From assembly GCA_001914235.1 (NCBI GenBank), contig MQUF01000002.1:248001-312000 (forward strand): 64,000 nucleotides of DNA, given 5' to 3'. Below the pieces are notes generated by a model, which was not told where the DNA came from, searched no databases, and saw only the letters and a program-made list of their open reading frames with translations. Positions 39,886 to 48,908 of the stretch are shown one piece after another (the stretch's first letter is position 1; every line of letters starts with the position of its first letter). Source of the stretch: Desulfobulbaceae bacterium DB1. Its GTDB lineage: Bacteria; Desulfobacterota; Desulfobulbia; Desulfobulbales; SURF-16. The translations under genes and the position numbers were made by a program.

Positions 39886-41649
39886 TTGCATACAAACGAT
39901 CCCAGATTCGGCCATGCCGTGACCCTGCTGATCCCCTTCTTCAAAAAGTACCGGCTGCGCCTGGCGGCTGGGTTCATGGCTTTGCTCGCAGTGGACTTTC
40001 TCCAGCTGCTCATTCCGCGCTTTATCAAAAAAGCGGTTGACGCCCTGGAACAAGGCACGGCCACGGACGCGCTGCTGCTCAAATATGCCGGACTCATCCT
40101 GCTGCCCGCCCTCGGCATTGCCCTTTGCCGTTTTCTCTGGCGCTATTTCGTCCTCGGTTTTTCCCGGCTGGTGGAGCGGGACCTGCGCGACCGGTTGCTG
40201 GCGCACATCCTTACCCTGGACCACCGATTTTTCCAGCGCTTTCCCACCGGCAACATCATGGCCCTGACCGGCAACGACCTCACGGCCGTCCAGCTGGCCT
40301 GCGGCATGGGCATGATTGCCGCGGTGGATGCGGTGCTGATGACCCTGGCCGCCCTGGCCTTCATGGCGTACATTCATCCGATGCTGACCCTGATCGCCGT
40401 CATGCCCATGCCGGTGCTGGCCCTGTCCACCCGTTTGCTTTCTTCCCTGCTGCACAAACGCTTTGAAAAGGTGCAGGAGATGTTTGCCTCACTGACCGAG
40501 TTTGCCGGAAACACCCTGAAGAACATCCATCTGATCAAAGCCTACACCCAGGAAAAAAGCCAGGGAGAGCGTTTCGGCCTGCTGGGCGAAAAATATGTGG
40601 CCGCCAATCTGAAAGTGGCCGCCGTACAGGGCACCCTCTTTCCCCTGTCTGGACTTGTCGCCAACTGCTGCCTGCTGCTGGTCCTCTTTTTCGGCGGGCG
40701 GCTGACCATCCGCTCCGCGATCACGGTCGGTGATTTTGTCGCCTTCATCTCGTATCTGTTCATGCTCACCTGGCCGATGATGGCCATCGGCTGGGTGGCC
40801 AATCTCTTCCAGCGGGGGGCAACCTCCATGGGGCGAATCCAGGCTGTTTTCGCGGAAAGACCGCAACTGGCTGATCCTCCCGGAGCGACGGAACTCCCGC
40901 AACGGCCGCGCACAATCACCCTGGACCATCTTTCCTTTACCTATGACGGGCAAAAAGAGCCGGACCTGCGGGACGTCACCCTCACTCTCACGCACGGCAT
41001 CATTGGTGTCATCGGCAAAACCGGCTCCGGCAAAAGCACCTTGTGCAATGTCCTTTCCCGCCTTTATCCGGTGGACGACGGCACCTATCTCATCGACGGC
41101 CGGGATGTCAACGGCCTGACACTTGCCACGGTGCGGGGCAATATCGCCTATGTGCCGCAACAGGCGACCCTTTTTTCCGAGACCATCCAGTTCAACATCG
41201 CCATGGGCCGGGCGGATGCCGACCTGCGGCAGATCCACGAGGCGGCCCGGATGGCGGCGATCCATGATGAAATCATGGCCCTGCCGGAAGGGTATCAGTC
41301 CCGGGTCGGCGAGCGGGGCGTCAAGCTTTCCGGCGGTCAACGACAGCGAATCGCCCTGGCCCGGGCGCTGCTGCTCGACCGGCCGATCGTCATCATCGAC
41401 GATGGCCTGTCCGCGGTGGACATGGAAACCGAGCATGACATCATCCGCCGCATGGCCGCCTCGCTGCAGGGCAAAATCTGCATCATCGTTTCCCACCGGG
41501 TAGCGCCCCTGGCCGATGCCGAGGAAATACTCGTCATGGAGGATGGGCGCATCGCGGCAAGGGGCGATCACCAAACCCTGCTGGCCGAAAATTCCTTTTA
41601 CCGGACGATTTACCGGCACCAGACCATTGCCCAGGGAGGGCCCGCCTGA
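39886..41649 (+). CDS. ABC exporter, permease-ATPase half 1 (587 aa)
   Basis: The N-terminal exporter transmembrane domain has six hydrophobic segments (about 15-300); the ATPase domain has GKTGSGKST (Walker A), the LSGGQRQRIALARALL signature, VIIDDGLSAVD (Walker B) and the switch histidine in IVSHRV. The Walker B aspartate is followed by D rather than the usual catalytic E (IIDDG), which suggests a degenerate site, common in one half of heterodimers. A TTG start with a CAGGAG site is used. It overlaps no other gene and lies 1 bp before half 2. Confidence 0.9.
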   Translation: MHTNDPRFGHAVTLLIPFFKKYRLRLAAGFMALLAVDFLQLLIPRFIKKAVDALEQGTATDALLLKYAGLILLPALGIALCRFLWRYFVLGFSRLVERDLRDRLLAHILTLDHRFFQRFPTGNIMALTGNDLTAVQLACGMGMIAAVDAVLMTLAALAFMAYIHPMLTLIAVMPMPVLALSTRLLSSLLHKRFEKVQEMFASLTEFAGNTLKNIHLIKAYTQEKSQGERFGLLGEKYVAANLKVAAVQGTLFPLSGLVANCCLLLVLFFGGRLTIRSAITVGDFVAFISYLFMLTWPMMAIGWVANLFQRGATSMGRIQAVFAERPQLADPPGATELPQRPRTITLDHLSFTYDGQKEPDLRDVTLTLTHGIIGVIGKTGSGKSTLCNVLSRLYPVDDGTYLIDGRDVNGLTLATVRGNIAYVPQQATLFSETIQFNIAMGRADADLRQIHEAARMAAIHDEIMALPEGYQSRVGERGVKLSGGQRQRIALARALLLDRPIVIIDDGLSAVDMETEHDIIRRMAASLQGKICIIVSHRVAPLADAEEILVMEDGRIAARGDHQTLLAENSFYRTIYRHQTIAQGGPA

Positions 41650-41650
41650 C

Positions 41651-43501
41651 ATGCGCTACGGATTCGGCTACTTTGAGGAAGATCAGCTGGGGCGGGTGGG
41701 CGACAGCGGCATCTGGCGGCGCATTATCGCCTATTCGCGACCGCACTGGAAAAAAATGGCCCTGGCCATTCTGCTTTCCTTCATCGTCATCGGCGCGGGT
41801 CTTGCCTTGCCCTATATGGTGCGCATCGGCATCGACCGCTTCATCATCACCAGCGATCTCGACCAATCGGCCCGTATTGACGGTCTGGCCCGCCTGGCAA
41901 GCCTTTTTATCGGCGTCATCATCAGCGGCTTTGTCGCCAACTTCTGCCAGGTATTCATTCTTGAATGGATCGGCCAGACCATCATGCACCGCTTGCGCCA
42001 GCAGCTTTTCCGGCACATGCTTGACCTGGATCTCGCTTTTTTCAACAACAATCCCGGCGGCAAACTAGTGACGCGGCTGACCAACGACATCCAGAACATG
42101 CATGAGATGTTCACCTCGGTCATCGTTACCCTGTTCAACGATTTCATTCAGCTGGCCGGCATCATGGTCATCCTGTACTGGATGAACTGGCGGCTGGCCC
42201 TTATCCTGACGCTGCTGGTGCCGCTCATTATCGGCAACACCCTCTGGTTCAGCCGTCTTGCCCGGGATGCCTTTCGGGTAATCCGTACCCAGCTTGCCCG
42301 GATCAACTCCTTTCTGCAGGAATCCCTTTCCGGCATCGCGGTCATCCAAACCTTTCTCCGGGAAAAGGACACCTACCGGAACTTTGTTGAGCTGAGCCGG
42401 GCCTACCTGGAAAAAAATCTGTATCAAATCAAGATATTCGGCATCTTCATGCCGGCCATCGAACTCTTTTCCGCCGTTGCCATCGCCTCCATCATCTGGT
42501 ATGGCGGCGGCAGCGTCATCCAGGGGCAGATGACCCTGGGCGAACTCTCCGCCTTCATCGCCTATATGCGCCTTTTTTTCCAGCCCATCCGCGAGCTTTC
42601 CCAGAAATACTCCATTGTCCAGTCTGCCCTGGCCTCGGCGGAGCGCATCTTTCAGTTGCTCGACACCCCTGCCGATCTGCGCAGCGGCGTGTTGCGCACA
42701 AAAGAGACGGCGGATCGCGGCACCGTCACCTTCAGCCATGTATCATTTTCCTATGACCAGGGAACACCCATTCTCCACGACCTGTCGTTCACGGTGGAAC
42801 CGGGGAAAACCCTGGCAATCGTCGGCGCCACCGGCTCGGGCAAATCAACCATCGTCAATCTGCTGGAACGTTTCTATGAGCCGGAGCAAGGAGAGATCCT
42901 TCTCGACGGCCGTGATCTGCGCGACCTTGACAGCAAGTGGCTGAGAAGCAGGATGGGCCTCGTGATGCAGGAAGTTTTCATCATTCCCGGCAGCATCAAG
43001 GAGAACATCCTGCTGGACCGGGAAATTGACGATGACAGGCTGGCGGATATCATCGACCGGGCGCAACTCACCGGGCTTATCAAGCGATTGCCGCAAGGAG
43101 AGGACACCCTCATCGGCGAAGGCGGCATGGGGCTTTCCGCCGGCCAGAAGCAGTTACTGGCCTTTGCCAGGGTCCTTGCCCGCGATCCGGAGGTGCTGAT
43201 CCTTGACGAAGCCACCTCAAGCGTTGACTCGGAAACGGAGATCCTCATCGACCGGGCCATTGCCTCGACGCTCTCGGGCCGCACCAGCATCGTCATCGCC
43301 CACCGGCTTTCCACCATCAGAAAAGCCGATACCATCCTGGTGATGGAACATGGCCGCATCATGGAACAAGGCAGCCATGATGAGCTGATGATAAACGGCG
43401 GCCTCTACCGCCGCCTGCACGACTTACAGCTGAGCGGCGGCGTGAACGGCGAGCCGGCTAACCTTCGGAAACCCTGGGATGCAAACCAAAAAGCTCCGTA
43501 A
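41651..43501 (+). CDS. ABC exporter, permease-ATPase half 2 (616 aa)
   Basis: Partner of the previous gene, whose stop lies 1 bp upstream. The transmembrane domain is MsbA/LmrA-like. The ATPase has GATGSGKST, the slightly deviating signature LSAGQKQLLAFARVL, Walker B VLILDEATSSVD with the catalytic E present, and the IVIAHRLS switch. So this half has a normal catalytic site while half 1 does not, the pattern of heterodimeric multidrug or lipid exporters. Substrate unknown. Confidence 0.93.
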   Translation: MRYGFGYFEEDQLGRVGDSGIWRRIIAYSRPHWKKMALAILLSFIVIGAGLALPYMVRIGIDRFIITSDLDQSARIDGLARLASLFIGVIISGFVANFCQVFILEWIGQTIMHRLRQQLFRHMLDLDLAFFNNNPGGKLVTRLTNDIQNMHEMFTSVIVTLFNDFIQLAGIMVILYWMNWRLALILTLLVPLIIGNTLWFSRLARDAFRVIRTQLARINSFLQESLSGIAVIQTFLREKDTYRNFVELSRAYLEKNLYQIKIFGIFMPAIELFSAVAIASIIWYGGGSVIQGQMTLGELSAFIAYMRLFFQPIRELSQKYSIVQSALASAERIFQLLDTPADLRSGVLRTKETADRGTVTFSHVSFSYDQGTPILHDLSFTVEPGKTLAIVGATGSGKSTIVNLLERFYEPEQGEILLDGRDLRDLDSKWLRSRMGLVMQEVFIIPGSIKENILLDREIDDDRLADIIDRAQLTGLIKRLPQGEDTLIGEGGMGLSAGQKQLLAFARVLARDPEVLILDEATSSVDSETEILIDRAIASTLSGRTSIVIAHRLSTIRKADTILVMEHGRIMEQGSHDELMINGGLYRRLHDLQLSGGVNGEPANLRKPWDANQKAP

Positions 43502-43565
43502 CTATTCAGCAGCACGGGGGCGAATCGAACGTTTTTCGTCCCAAGCCGGATAGTTACAAAGCTCC
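43491..43565. repeat. 75-bp inverted-repeat element with flanking AAGCTCC direct repeats
   Basis: AAGCTCC at 43,491-43,497 is repeated at 43,559-43,565 and brackets GTAACTATTC (43,498-43,507) and GGATAGTTAC (43,548-43,557), a 10-bp stem with one G-T pair. A further inner stem (GGGGGCGA / TCGTCCC) gives a long cruciform. The start of the element contains the stop codon of the ABC gene. It could be a terminator lacking a T-run, or a small mobile element with a target duplication. Confidence 0.5.
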
Positions 43566-43598
43566 TTAAGAAACTCCTGCCGACGCAGGACTTTCATC

Positions 43599-44222
43599 CT
43601 ACCCCGACCTTCTGATCACGCCGACGAATTTGCCGACTATGCTGACCCGCGCTGCGTCACTCCCCTCAAACACCAGAGGGTCATGGGAACTATTGGCTGC
43701 GTGCAGCTCCACCCCATTTTTTCCCCTGCGGAATATCTTGAGTGTCGCCTCCACAAGAAGATCATCGACCAGCACCGCGGCTATCTGCCCGCTTATCACT
43801 GTCGGCTGAGGTTGAATAATCGCCAGATCTCCATCCATGATATGTGCATCGATCATGGAATCCCCCTTGACCAGCAAAGCGAAACAAGATTCGCTGCCGA
43901 AAAACCCAGGATCCAAAGGCAGTTCATCCTGACATTCGCCAATCGCCTCAACCGGCGCTCCGGCGGCTATAGAACCGAAAACAGGGAGTGATTTCCCAGT
44001 CGGTCCGCCCACCAACTGCCAGGAACGATTTTTCCCAGACAGAGAACGCAAGACATTTTTCTCAATAAGACGTCGCAGAATTTTATGCACACCGGCCGGT
44101 GAACTCAAGCCGAAGTGAACGCAAATCTCCCGGACTGTCGGCGACATCCCATGCTGCTGCTGGTATGACCTGAGATAGTCCAGGACATTTTTCTGACGAT
44201 CCGTCAGTTTGCCCGTTATCAA
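43599..44222 (-). CDS. lexA: LexA repressor (207 aa)
   Basis: SOS repressor. The N-terminal winged helix has [20 protein letters not shown] and [23 protein letters not shown]. The self-cleavage site is A87-G88 ([10 protein letters not shown]); the catalytic pair is S122 (GDSM) and K162 (ATLKIF). A complete LexA. The start overlaps the stop of an integrase relic by 4 bp (ATGA). Integron integrases are often LexA-controlled, so the proximity is notable. No LexA box was assigned by eye. Confidence 0.95.
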   Translation of the reverse strand: MITGKLTDRQKNVLDYLRSYQQQHGMSPTVREICVHFGLSSPAGVHKILRRLIEKNVLRSLSGKNRSWQLVGGPTGKSLPVFGSIAAGAPVEAIGECQDELPLDPGFFGSESCFALLVKGDSMIDAHIMDGDLAIIQPQPTVISGQIAAVLVDDLLVEATLKIFRRGKNGVELHAANSSHDPLVFEGSDAARVSIVGKFVGVIRRSG

Positions 44223-44562
44223 AGGCTTCCCCCGTCGGCTGCGGCAAAAAGCATGTCTGCCGGACTTCGCACTCCCCTGCCGCCCCGGTTGAGGACATGG
44301 GTATATATCATCGTTGTGCTGACATCCTTGTGCCCAAGCAAATCCTGCACAGTGCGGATGTCGTACCCCGACTCCAGCAGATGCGTGGCAAATGAATGTC
44401 GCAGAGTGTGACAGCTGCCGTGTTTATTGATTCCCGCATTCCGTATGCCTGCTTCATTGCTCTTTGCAGGACGCTCTCCGACAGGTGATTCCGGCGTCTT
44501 TGCATGCTCCGCGGGTCGGTTGAAATTGCAGTTGCCGGAAAAACACCGCTTGCCAGCAGTAC
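44219..44562 (-). pseudogene. Integron-type tyrosine recombinase (IntI-like), frameshifted 3' relic
   Basis: The last 65 residues are intact and IntI-like: [38 protein letters not shown] and [10 protein letters not shown], with catalytic R, H and Y. Upstream, the related sequence lies in two other frames: [18 protein letters not shown], then [14 protein letters not shown]. At least two frameshifts therefore separate these parts, and the N-terminal two thirds, including the first catalytic arginine, are missing. It ends on the lexA start. The 5' boundary is approximate. The relic may mark a former integron. Confidence 0.75.
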
Positions 44563-44709
44563 CTATCAGTCCCGGCATATTGCGTAATGTGGCCGTAGGT
44601 TCTGTCCGAGATTTCCCAGTCCCATTGGTCGGTTTCCGCTTTCGTGTTCTGTATCCATGCGTTTTGCATTTCGTTCTCCGTTCAATCGCCGGGGCACAAC
44701 CCGTCGGTC

Positions 44710-44749
44710 GTGTGGGACCTGCCGCATAAAGCCGCGTCAGGCCCCACAC
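44710..44749. repeat. GC-rich stem-loop
   Basis: GTGTGGGACCTG (44,710-44,721) pairs with CAGGCCCCACAC (44,738-44,749) with a single mismatch. No T-run follows. It may be a leftover of an integron cassette or a structured RNA element between two accessory genes. Confidence 0.4.
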
Positions 44750-44776
44750 CTCTGTCGTTCGCCACAAGGAGAAGAT

Positions 44777-44857
44777 ATGAGTTTTAAACCTGACTATGGT
44801 TTACGGCAGATGAAAGATGGGGTTTCTCGAAATTGTGCCCGCAAGTCATTTAACTGA
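44777..44857 (+). CDS. Small ORF with strong ribosome binding site (26 aa), speculative
   Basis: ATG at 44,777 follows AAGGAGA by 6-7 nt. It would encode [15 protein letters not shown] and 11 further residues before a TGA. No family is known to me. It could be the truncated start of a lost gene. It overlaps the antisense end of the next gene by 8 bp. Confidence 0.25.
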   Translation: MSFKPDYGLRQMKDGVSRNCARKSFN

Positions 44858-45263
44858 AAGGGGCGGGGGGAGCCTCGGCAGGATCGCTGAGGAATTTTTT
44901 TTCCAATCCCACTTTCAAAGTGGTCAGCAGTCCCTTTGTGGCAGCAACAAATTCAGGATCATGCTCAGTTCTGTTGATGGTGGCATGCAGGACAATTTTC
45001 TCAGGAAAGGGCGGGCAGCCTGTTGTGACGGTCCAGGCCAGGGCGTTAGGACAGTCCGGCACGGAAAAACGCACACCCCACATAACACTCTCCCTGCGGA
45101 TGTGAAAACGTCCCCAGTGGCGGAAATAAATGACCCTGCCCAGTTCTTCAGCATCATCCACAGCCTCAATATCCAGGCAAAAATCAGGAAGCTTGTCGAG
45201 AGACAGTTTGTCCCTGATTTCCTCCTCGGTTGTCACTACCTCGGCGAACTCGAAAAATTCCAT
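44850..45263 (-). CDS. Hypothetical soluble protein (137 aa)
   Basis: No family recognised. The sequence is acidic at both ends and has a compact beta-rich centre (IYFRHWGRFHIRRESVMWGVRFSVP, then LAWTVTTGCPPFPEKIVLHATINRTEHD). There is no signal peptide or membrane helix. Codon choice looks normal. The ATG is preceded by GAGAGAA. It lies in the accessory stretch between the integrase relic and the chemoreceptor, so it may be a cassette-type gene. Confidence 0.65.
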   Translation of the reverse strand: MEFFEFAEVVTTEEEIRDKLSLDKLPDFCLDIEAVDDAEELGRVIYFRHWGRFHIRRESVMWGVRFSVPDCPNALAWTVTTGCPPFPEKIVLHATINRTEHDPEFVAATKGLLTTLKVGLEKKFLSDPAEAPPAPFS

Positions 45264-45585
45264 GAAATTCTCTCCTCATGATAATTGCAACTCCGGGGAC
45301 ATTCATGATTAAATCGTGCAATGGATAGAAAAAAATGGAATGCCTTATTGTGATGTGATAATCTTTGTTAACTTATTTTTTGCTTATGTCATTAATATTA
45401 TGACACTTTGTGGCGATATTGTCGTTTTTTATTTGTTCGTTAATGAGTGCGGTGAACGGGTTTTCAGGCGTTTTTCAAGATTTCTGACTCTTGGATAGTA
45501 CGGAACGATAACCAAAGTTGGCAAGGTAAATTTTAAGCGTTGTCATGGAAATAAACAATAAACATCAAACATGAGGGGGGTTGTG
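45264..45585. other. 322-bp intergenic region before the chemoreceptor gene
   Basis: No gene is supported. A dyad TGTCAT-N7-ATGACA at 45,387-45,405 looks like a site for a dimeric regulator such as a Crp/Fnr-family protein. The promoter of the chemoreceptor gene was not fixed; no sigma28 or sigma54 box was convincing. Confidence 0.4.
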
Positions 45586-47730
45586 ATGAAATGGAAGGAT
45601 CTTTCAATTTCCATCAAACTGGGAATCGGATTTGGCGGCATAATACTGCTCACACTTATTGTCGGTCTCGTGTCCACGGCTGGGGTTGGCAAGATAGTCA
45701 AGGGCGCGGGGGATTTTTCCGCAGTCAATAAAGTTAATACCGAGATTACGGAAGCAGAAATAGCCCATCTGAACTGGGCCAAACAGGTTGCCGCCTTTCT
45801 GGCTGATCCGAACATTCATGAACTGGATGTCCAGTTGGATGACCACAAATGCGCATTCGGCAAATGGCTTTATGGTGAAGGCCGAAAACATGCGGAGGAA
45901 CTGCTGCCTTCCCTTGTTCCCCTCTTGAAAGAGATTGAACCCCTGCATCATGATCTGCACATTTCTGCGGCGGAAATTAAAAAACATTATAAAGACGCTG
46001 ACCTTCATTTGCCTCTTGTCATGGCGGAAAGAGAGGCTGATCACCTGAATTTCGTCAATAAGATCCAATTGGTTTTCTCAGGCCAGGCATCAACGTTCAA
46101 AGTAGAGACCGACCCTCAGAAATGCAAACTGGGTCAATGGTTGTATGGTGACGGCGCAAAGAAAGCCATAGAATCTGATCCTGATCTGAAACCTGTCATT
46201 GACGGACTCCTTGATCCCCATGCCCGTCTGCATGGATCGGTGGTGACAATGCAGGGTGCCTGGGTTGAGGGTGATCCGGATGCCCAGATGCAAACCAAAG
46301 AGATTTTTAGTTCTGTAACCATGCCTGCTCTGGGAGAAATAAAGAAAGGGCTCGACAGCATCAAGCAAAGAGCTCTTGATAATATGGCCGGTCTGAACAA
46401 AGCCAACGAAATTTACCTCACTGTCAGCAGTCCCGCCCTTGATAAGGTTCGTGGTGTCCTGAGAAATATTGGTAAAGAGCTGGATGACACCATGGCGGAG
46501 GAAGAGAAGCTTTTTAATGCAAAAGCTTCGCAGACCAGGCAGCTTGTCATCGCCATAGTGCTTGTCGCCATTGGCGCCGGCATCATTGTTTCTTTTTTTC
46601 TGGCACGGAAGATTTCAGGACCCATTGCCCTTGGCGTCGGATTTGCCCAGAAGGTTGCTGATGGTGATTTAAGGGAAACACTTGCCATTGACCAAAAAGA
46701 TGAGATAGGCCGACTTGCCGCGGCATTAAACACCATGTCCGCCAAACTGCGTCAGATCATGTCTGATATTTCTGAAAAAAGCAATATGGCGGCGGCTTCT
46801 TCCGAGGAACTGTCCGCCACATCTGAGGAAATGGCTTCCGGGGCGGAAGAACTCTCGGCTCAGTCTGCATCGACATCCGCCGCTACTGAAGAGATCTCGG
46901 TCAATATTCGAACTGTGGCAATGACAGCAGAAGCCATGTCGAAAAACTCATCCAGCATCGCTGCGGCTGCAGGTGAGATGTCGGCCAATGTCAATAATGT
47001 TTCCGCCGCTATGGAAGAAATGACCGCATCAATCAAGGAAGTCGCTGAAAATTGTTCAAATGCCCAGAGGTATTCAGGATTTGCCAAGGAGAAGAGTGAT
47101 TCCTCCATGCAGATGATTAATGAGCTGGATCAGGCGGCCAAAGACATCGGCAACGTCATTAATGTTATAACGGAAATCACGGAGCAGACAAAGCTACTGG
47201 CGCTCAATGCCACCATTGAGGCGGCAAGAGCGGGAGAAGCAGGGAAGGGGTTTGCCGTTGTTGCCAGTGAGGTCAAGGAACTGGCCAAGCAGACGGCTGA
47301 AGCAACGGATAATATCGTCCGCCAGATCCGGGACATGCAGTCGCGAACCGGCTCCGTTGTCACCGTTATTGGGGAAATTTCCGGAATCAGTGAAGAGGTT
47401 AACAAAATCAATACGAGTATTGCTGCGGCAGTTGAAGAGCAGACCGCCACCGTTGGTGAAGTTGCTAGGACAATCGCAGGAACAGCCCAGGGTGTTGATG
47501 AAGTTTCCGCCAATATTCGCGAGCTTGCGACAAATATTGAGCAGGAAATCATCACAAGCATTCAAGAAATTGCCTCTGGTGCCGAAGAAATATCGAGAAA
47601 TATCAATGGAGTGAGTGCAGTTGCCGGAGAGTCAGCCCAGGGAGCTTCTGTTATCAAAAGTTCCGCCGGAGAGCTTGCCGGTATTGCCTCGGAGTTGCAG
47701 GCACAGGTTTCCCTGTTTAAATTGAATTAA
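45586..47730 (+). CDS. Methyl-accepting chemotaxis protein with two CZB-type sensor domains (714 aa)
   Basis: Membrane chemoreceptor. An N-terminal helix (LGIGFGGIILLTLIVGLVS) and a second helix (LVIAIVLVAIGAGIIVSFFLA, near residue 320) enclose a sensor with two tandem chemoreceptor zinc-binding-like units: HLNWAKQV with DHKCAFGKWLYGEG and later LHHDLH; then HLNFVNKI with PQKCKLGQWLYGDG and HARLHGS. A HAMP domain and a signalling domain with EQTKLLALNATIEAARAGEA follow. CZB units bind zinc through His/Cys and can sense oxidants or metals. The ATG at 45,586 has a GAGGGGGG site; 45,571 is unlikely. Confidence 0.93.
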   Translation: MKWKDLSISIKLGIGFGGIILLTLIVGLVSTAGVGKIVKGAGDFSAVNKVNTEITEAEIAHLNWAKQVAAFLADPNIHELDVQLDDHKCAFGKWLYGEGRKHAEELLPSLVPLLKEIEPLHHDLHISAAEIKKHYKDADLHLPLVMAEREADHLNFVNKIQLVFSGQASTFKVETDPQKCKLGQWLYGDGAKKAIESDPDLKPVIDGLLDPHARLHGSVVTMQGAWVEGDPDAQMQTKEIFSSVTMPALGEIKKGLDSIKQRALDNMAGLNKANEIYLTVSSPALDKVRGVLRNIGKELDDTMAEEEKLFNAKASQTRQLVIAIVLVAIGAGIIVSFFLARKISGPIALGVGFAQKVADGDLRETLAIDQKDEIGRLAAALNTMSAKLRQIMSDISEKSNMAAASSEELSATSEEMASGAEELSAQSASTSAATEEISVNIRTVAMTAEAMSKNSSSIAAAAGEMSANVNNVSAAMEEMTASIKEVAENCSNAQRYSGFAKEKSDSSMQMINELDQAAKDIGNVINVITEITEQTKLLALNATIEAARAGEAGKGFAVVASEVKELAKQTAEATDNIVRQIRDMQSRTGSVVTVIGEISGISEEVNKINTSIAAAVEEQTATVGEVARTIAGTAQGVDEVSANIRELATNIEQEIITSIQEIASGAEEISRNINGVSAVAGESAQGASVIKSSAGELAGIASELQAQVSLFKLN

Positions 47731-47749
47731 GCTGTTGGTGAATCGATTT

Positions 47750-48472
47750 TCACAAATCCCGCAAAACCGATTTTACCGCATCTTCCTGACGGGGGGTAAG
47801 ATTCAGCTTTTTGAGGGCGAATTTTCCGATCTCAGTGAGAGTTTTTTTGGCCGGCCGGTCGGTTTCGGAGAAGGGAGGAGGGGACGGAGGGGCTGCATCA
47901 ATGTACCATTCCTCCGGCTGGTAATCAAATAACGCCTCAACGAGAAACGGCCGGAGCTCATCGGGCAGGGATTGCATCACCATATGCTTGCAGAGTGTGA
48001 GGAGCGGCATGTCTGTGCGTCTGGGGAGAATCAATTCGCGCATCCAGCTTATCTTTTCATGTCTGTCCTGGTTCGGATCAACAAATTTCCGTTCAAGCAA
48101 GGCGAGGGCCGCTTCACTTTGGTTTGCGCAGAGGGATTCGATGACATCATACGTAAAAGGGCTTTCAGGCAGACTTAAAAAAGAAAGGGGGGGGGGCGGG
48201 GTCAAGTCTGCTCTTAGCTTTTGTTTGCGGAGTTGGAGTTGAGCTGTAAATCCGCCTCCCGCCTTGCTGGCGGCCGGCATTTGGCTACGCTTAATTTTTT
48301 TCCTCCCTGGGAGCGTCCACGTGAGTTCTCTGACCTTTTTTGTTCTCGAGAGTTCTATCTCCAGCTCAGTCCCGCGCACAAGAAATACGAAGTGCAGGGC
48401 ACAAGCCTGACGTCCGACACCGTGATCGACGTGTGGGAGGAAGCCGGAAAGAGGCTCGTGGTGCGTTTGCAA
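47750..48472 (-). CDS. Hypothetical protein, HEAT-like helical C-terminus, start uncertain (up to 240 aa)
   Basis: The C-terminal about 130 residues (FTYDVIESLCANQSEAALALL, ISWMRELILPRR, KHMVMQSLPDELRPFLVEALFDYQ) look like a genuine helical protein; no family was recognised. The N-terminal third is basic and low in similarity to any domain, and the frame passes through a C10 tract (48,187-48,196 on the plus strand). A change of one base there would switch frame. The true start may lie downstream of the tract. It may be phase-variable or the 3' part of a broken gene. It is convergent with the chemoreceptor gene. Confidence 0.5.
   Translation of the reverse strand: MQTHHEPLSGFLPHVDHGVGRQACALHFVFLVRGTELEIELSRTKKVRELTWTLPGRKKIKRSQMPAASKAGGGFTAQLQLRKQKLRADLTPPPPLSFLSLPESPFTYDVIESLCANQSEAALALLERKFVDPNQDRHEKISWMRELILPRRTDMPLLTLCKHMVMQSLPDELRPFLVEALFDYQPEEWYIDAAPPSPPPFSETDRPAKKTLTEIGKFALKKLNLTPRQEDAVKSVLRDL
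48187..48196. repeat. G10 homopolymer tract
   Basis: Ten consecutive G on the plus strand, followed by CGGGG. It lies within the frame of the minus-strand hypothetical gene. Such tracts slip easily in replication and in sequencing. Confidence 0.85.
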
Positions 48473-48559
48473 TTTGAATTCACCTGTCCCTATTTGCCCC
48501 TACCTCCCACGATCGGCACCACTCTGTCACAATTAACAATGTGGTATAAATTCAAGTAG
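48349..48559 (+). pseudogene. Possible coding relic on the plus strand
   Basis: This frame reads FYLQLSPAHKKYEVQG, then SDTVIDVWEEAGKRLVVRLQ and a stop at 48,559. Its GC-rich third codon positions look more coding-like than the opposite strand here. No start with a ribosome binding site and no known family. It overlaps the doubtful N-terminus of the minus-strand hypothetical gene, supporting a later start for that gene. Low confidence. Confidence 0.25.
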
Positions 48560-48908
48560 TTATATTACATTGTTCCACCTGTTAATCAGTCACGATCTGA
48601 CCAGCCGCTCATCAGTTTCTGATGAGCATCTCATCCTGCCGTACTCAGTCCGGTCTTTGTCTTAACTTATTTTTTGATTGAAAATAACCGGCAACAACAG
48701 ATAGTTACGCAATAATATCAGAAAAAAAACAGCAAAAATCAACTGATGGCATCCCCATTGCTGAATAAGCACGCCCAAGAGAAGTACTGTTGAAAAAAAA
48801 TTTAAAAACGGCCGTTTTTAAAGAAAACAACTTGATCCATCGCTCACGCAGTTTTTGCAGGAACCCCTCAAAACGTAAATGAAACATAATTTCATGAATG
48901 GAGAAACG
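48560..48908. other. Intergenic region before the choice-of-anchor F gene
   Basis: No gene is supported in about 350 bp. A perfect 9-bp stem GCTCATCAG/CTGATGAGC with a 3-nt loop lies at 48,607-48,627, without a T-run. The remainder is AT-rich and should hold the promoter of the secreted-protein gene, which could not be fixed. Confidence 0.4.

Noticed and set aside
43501-43560. The inverted repeat after the ABC genes as an integron attC site
   Set aside because: The ends do not fit the RYYYAAC/GTTRRRY core sites, and the length is short.
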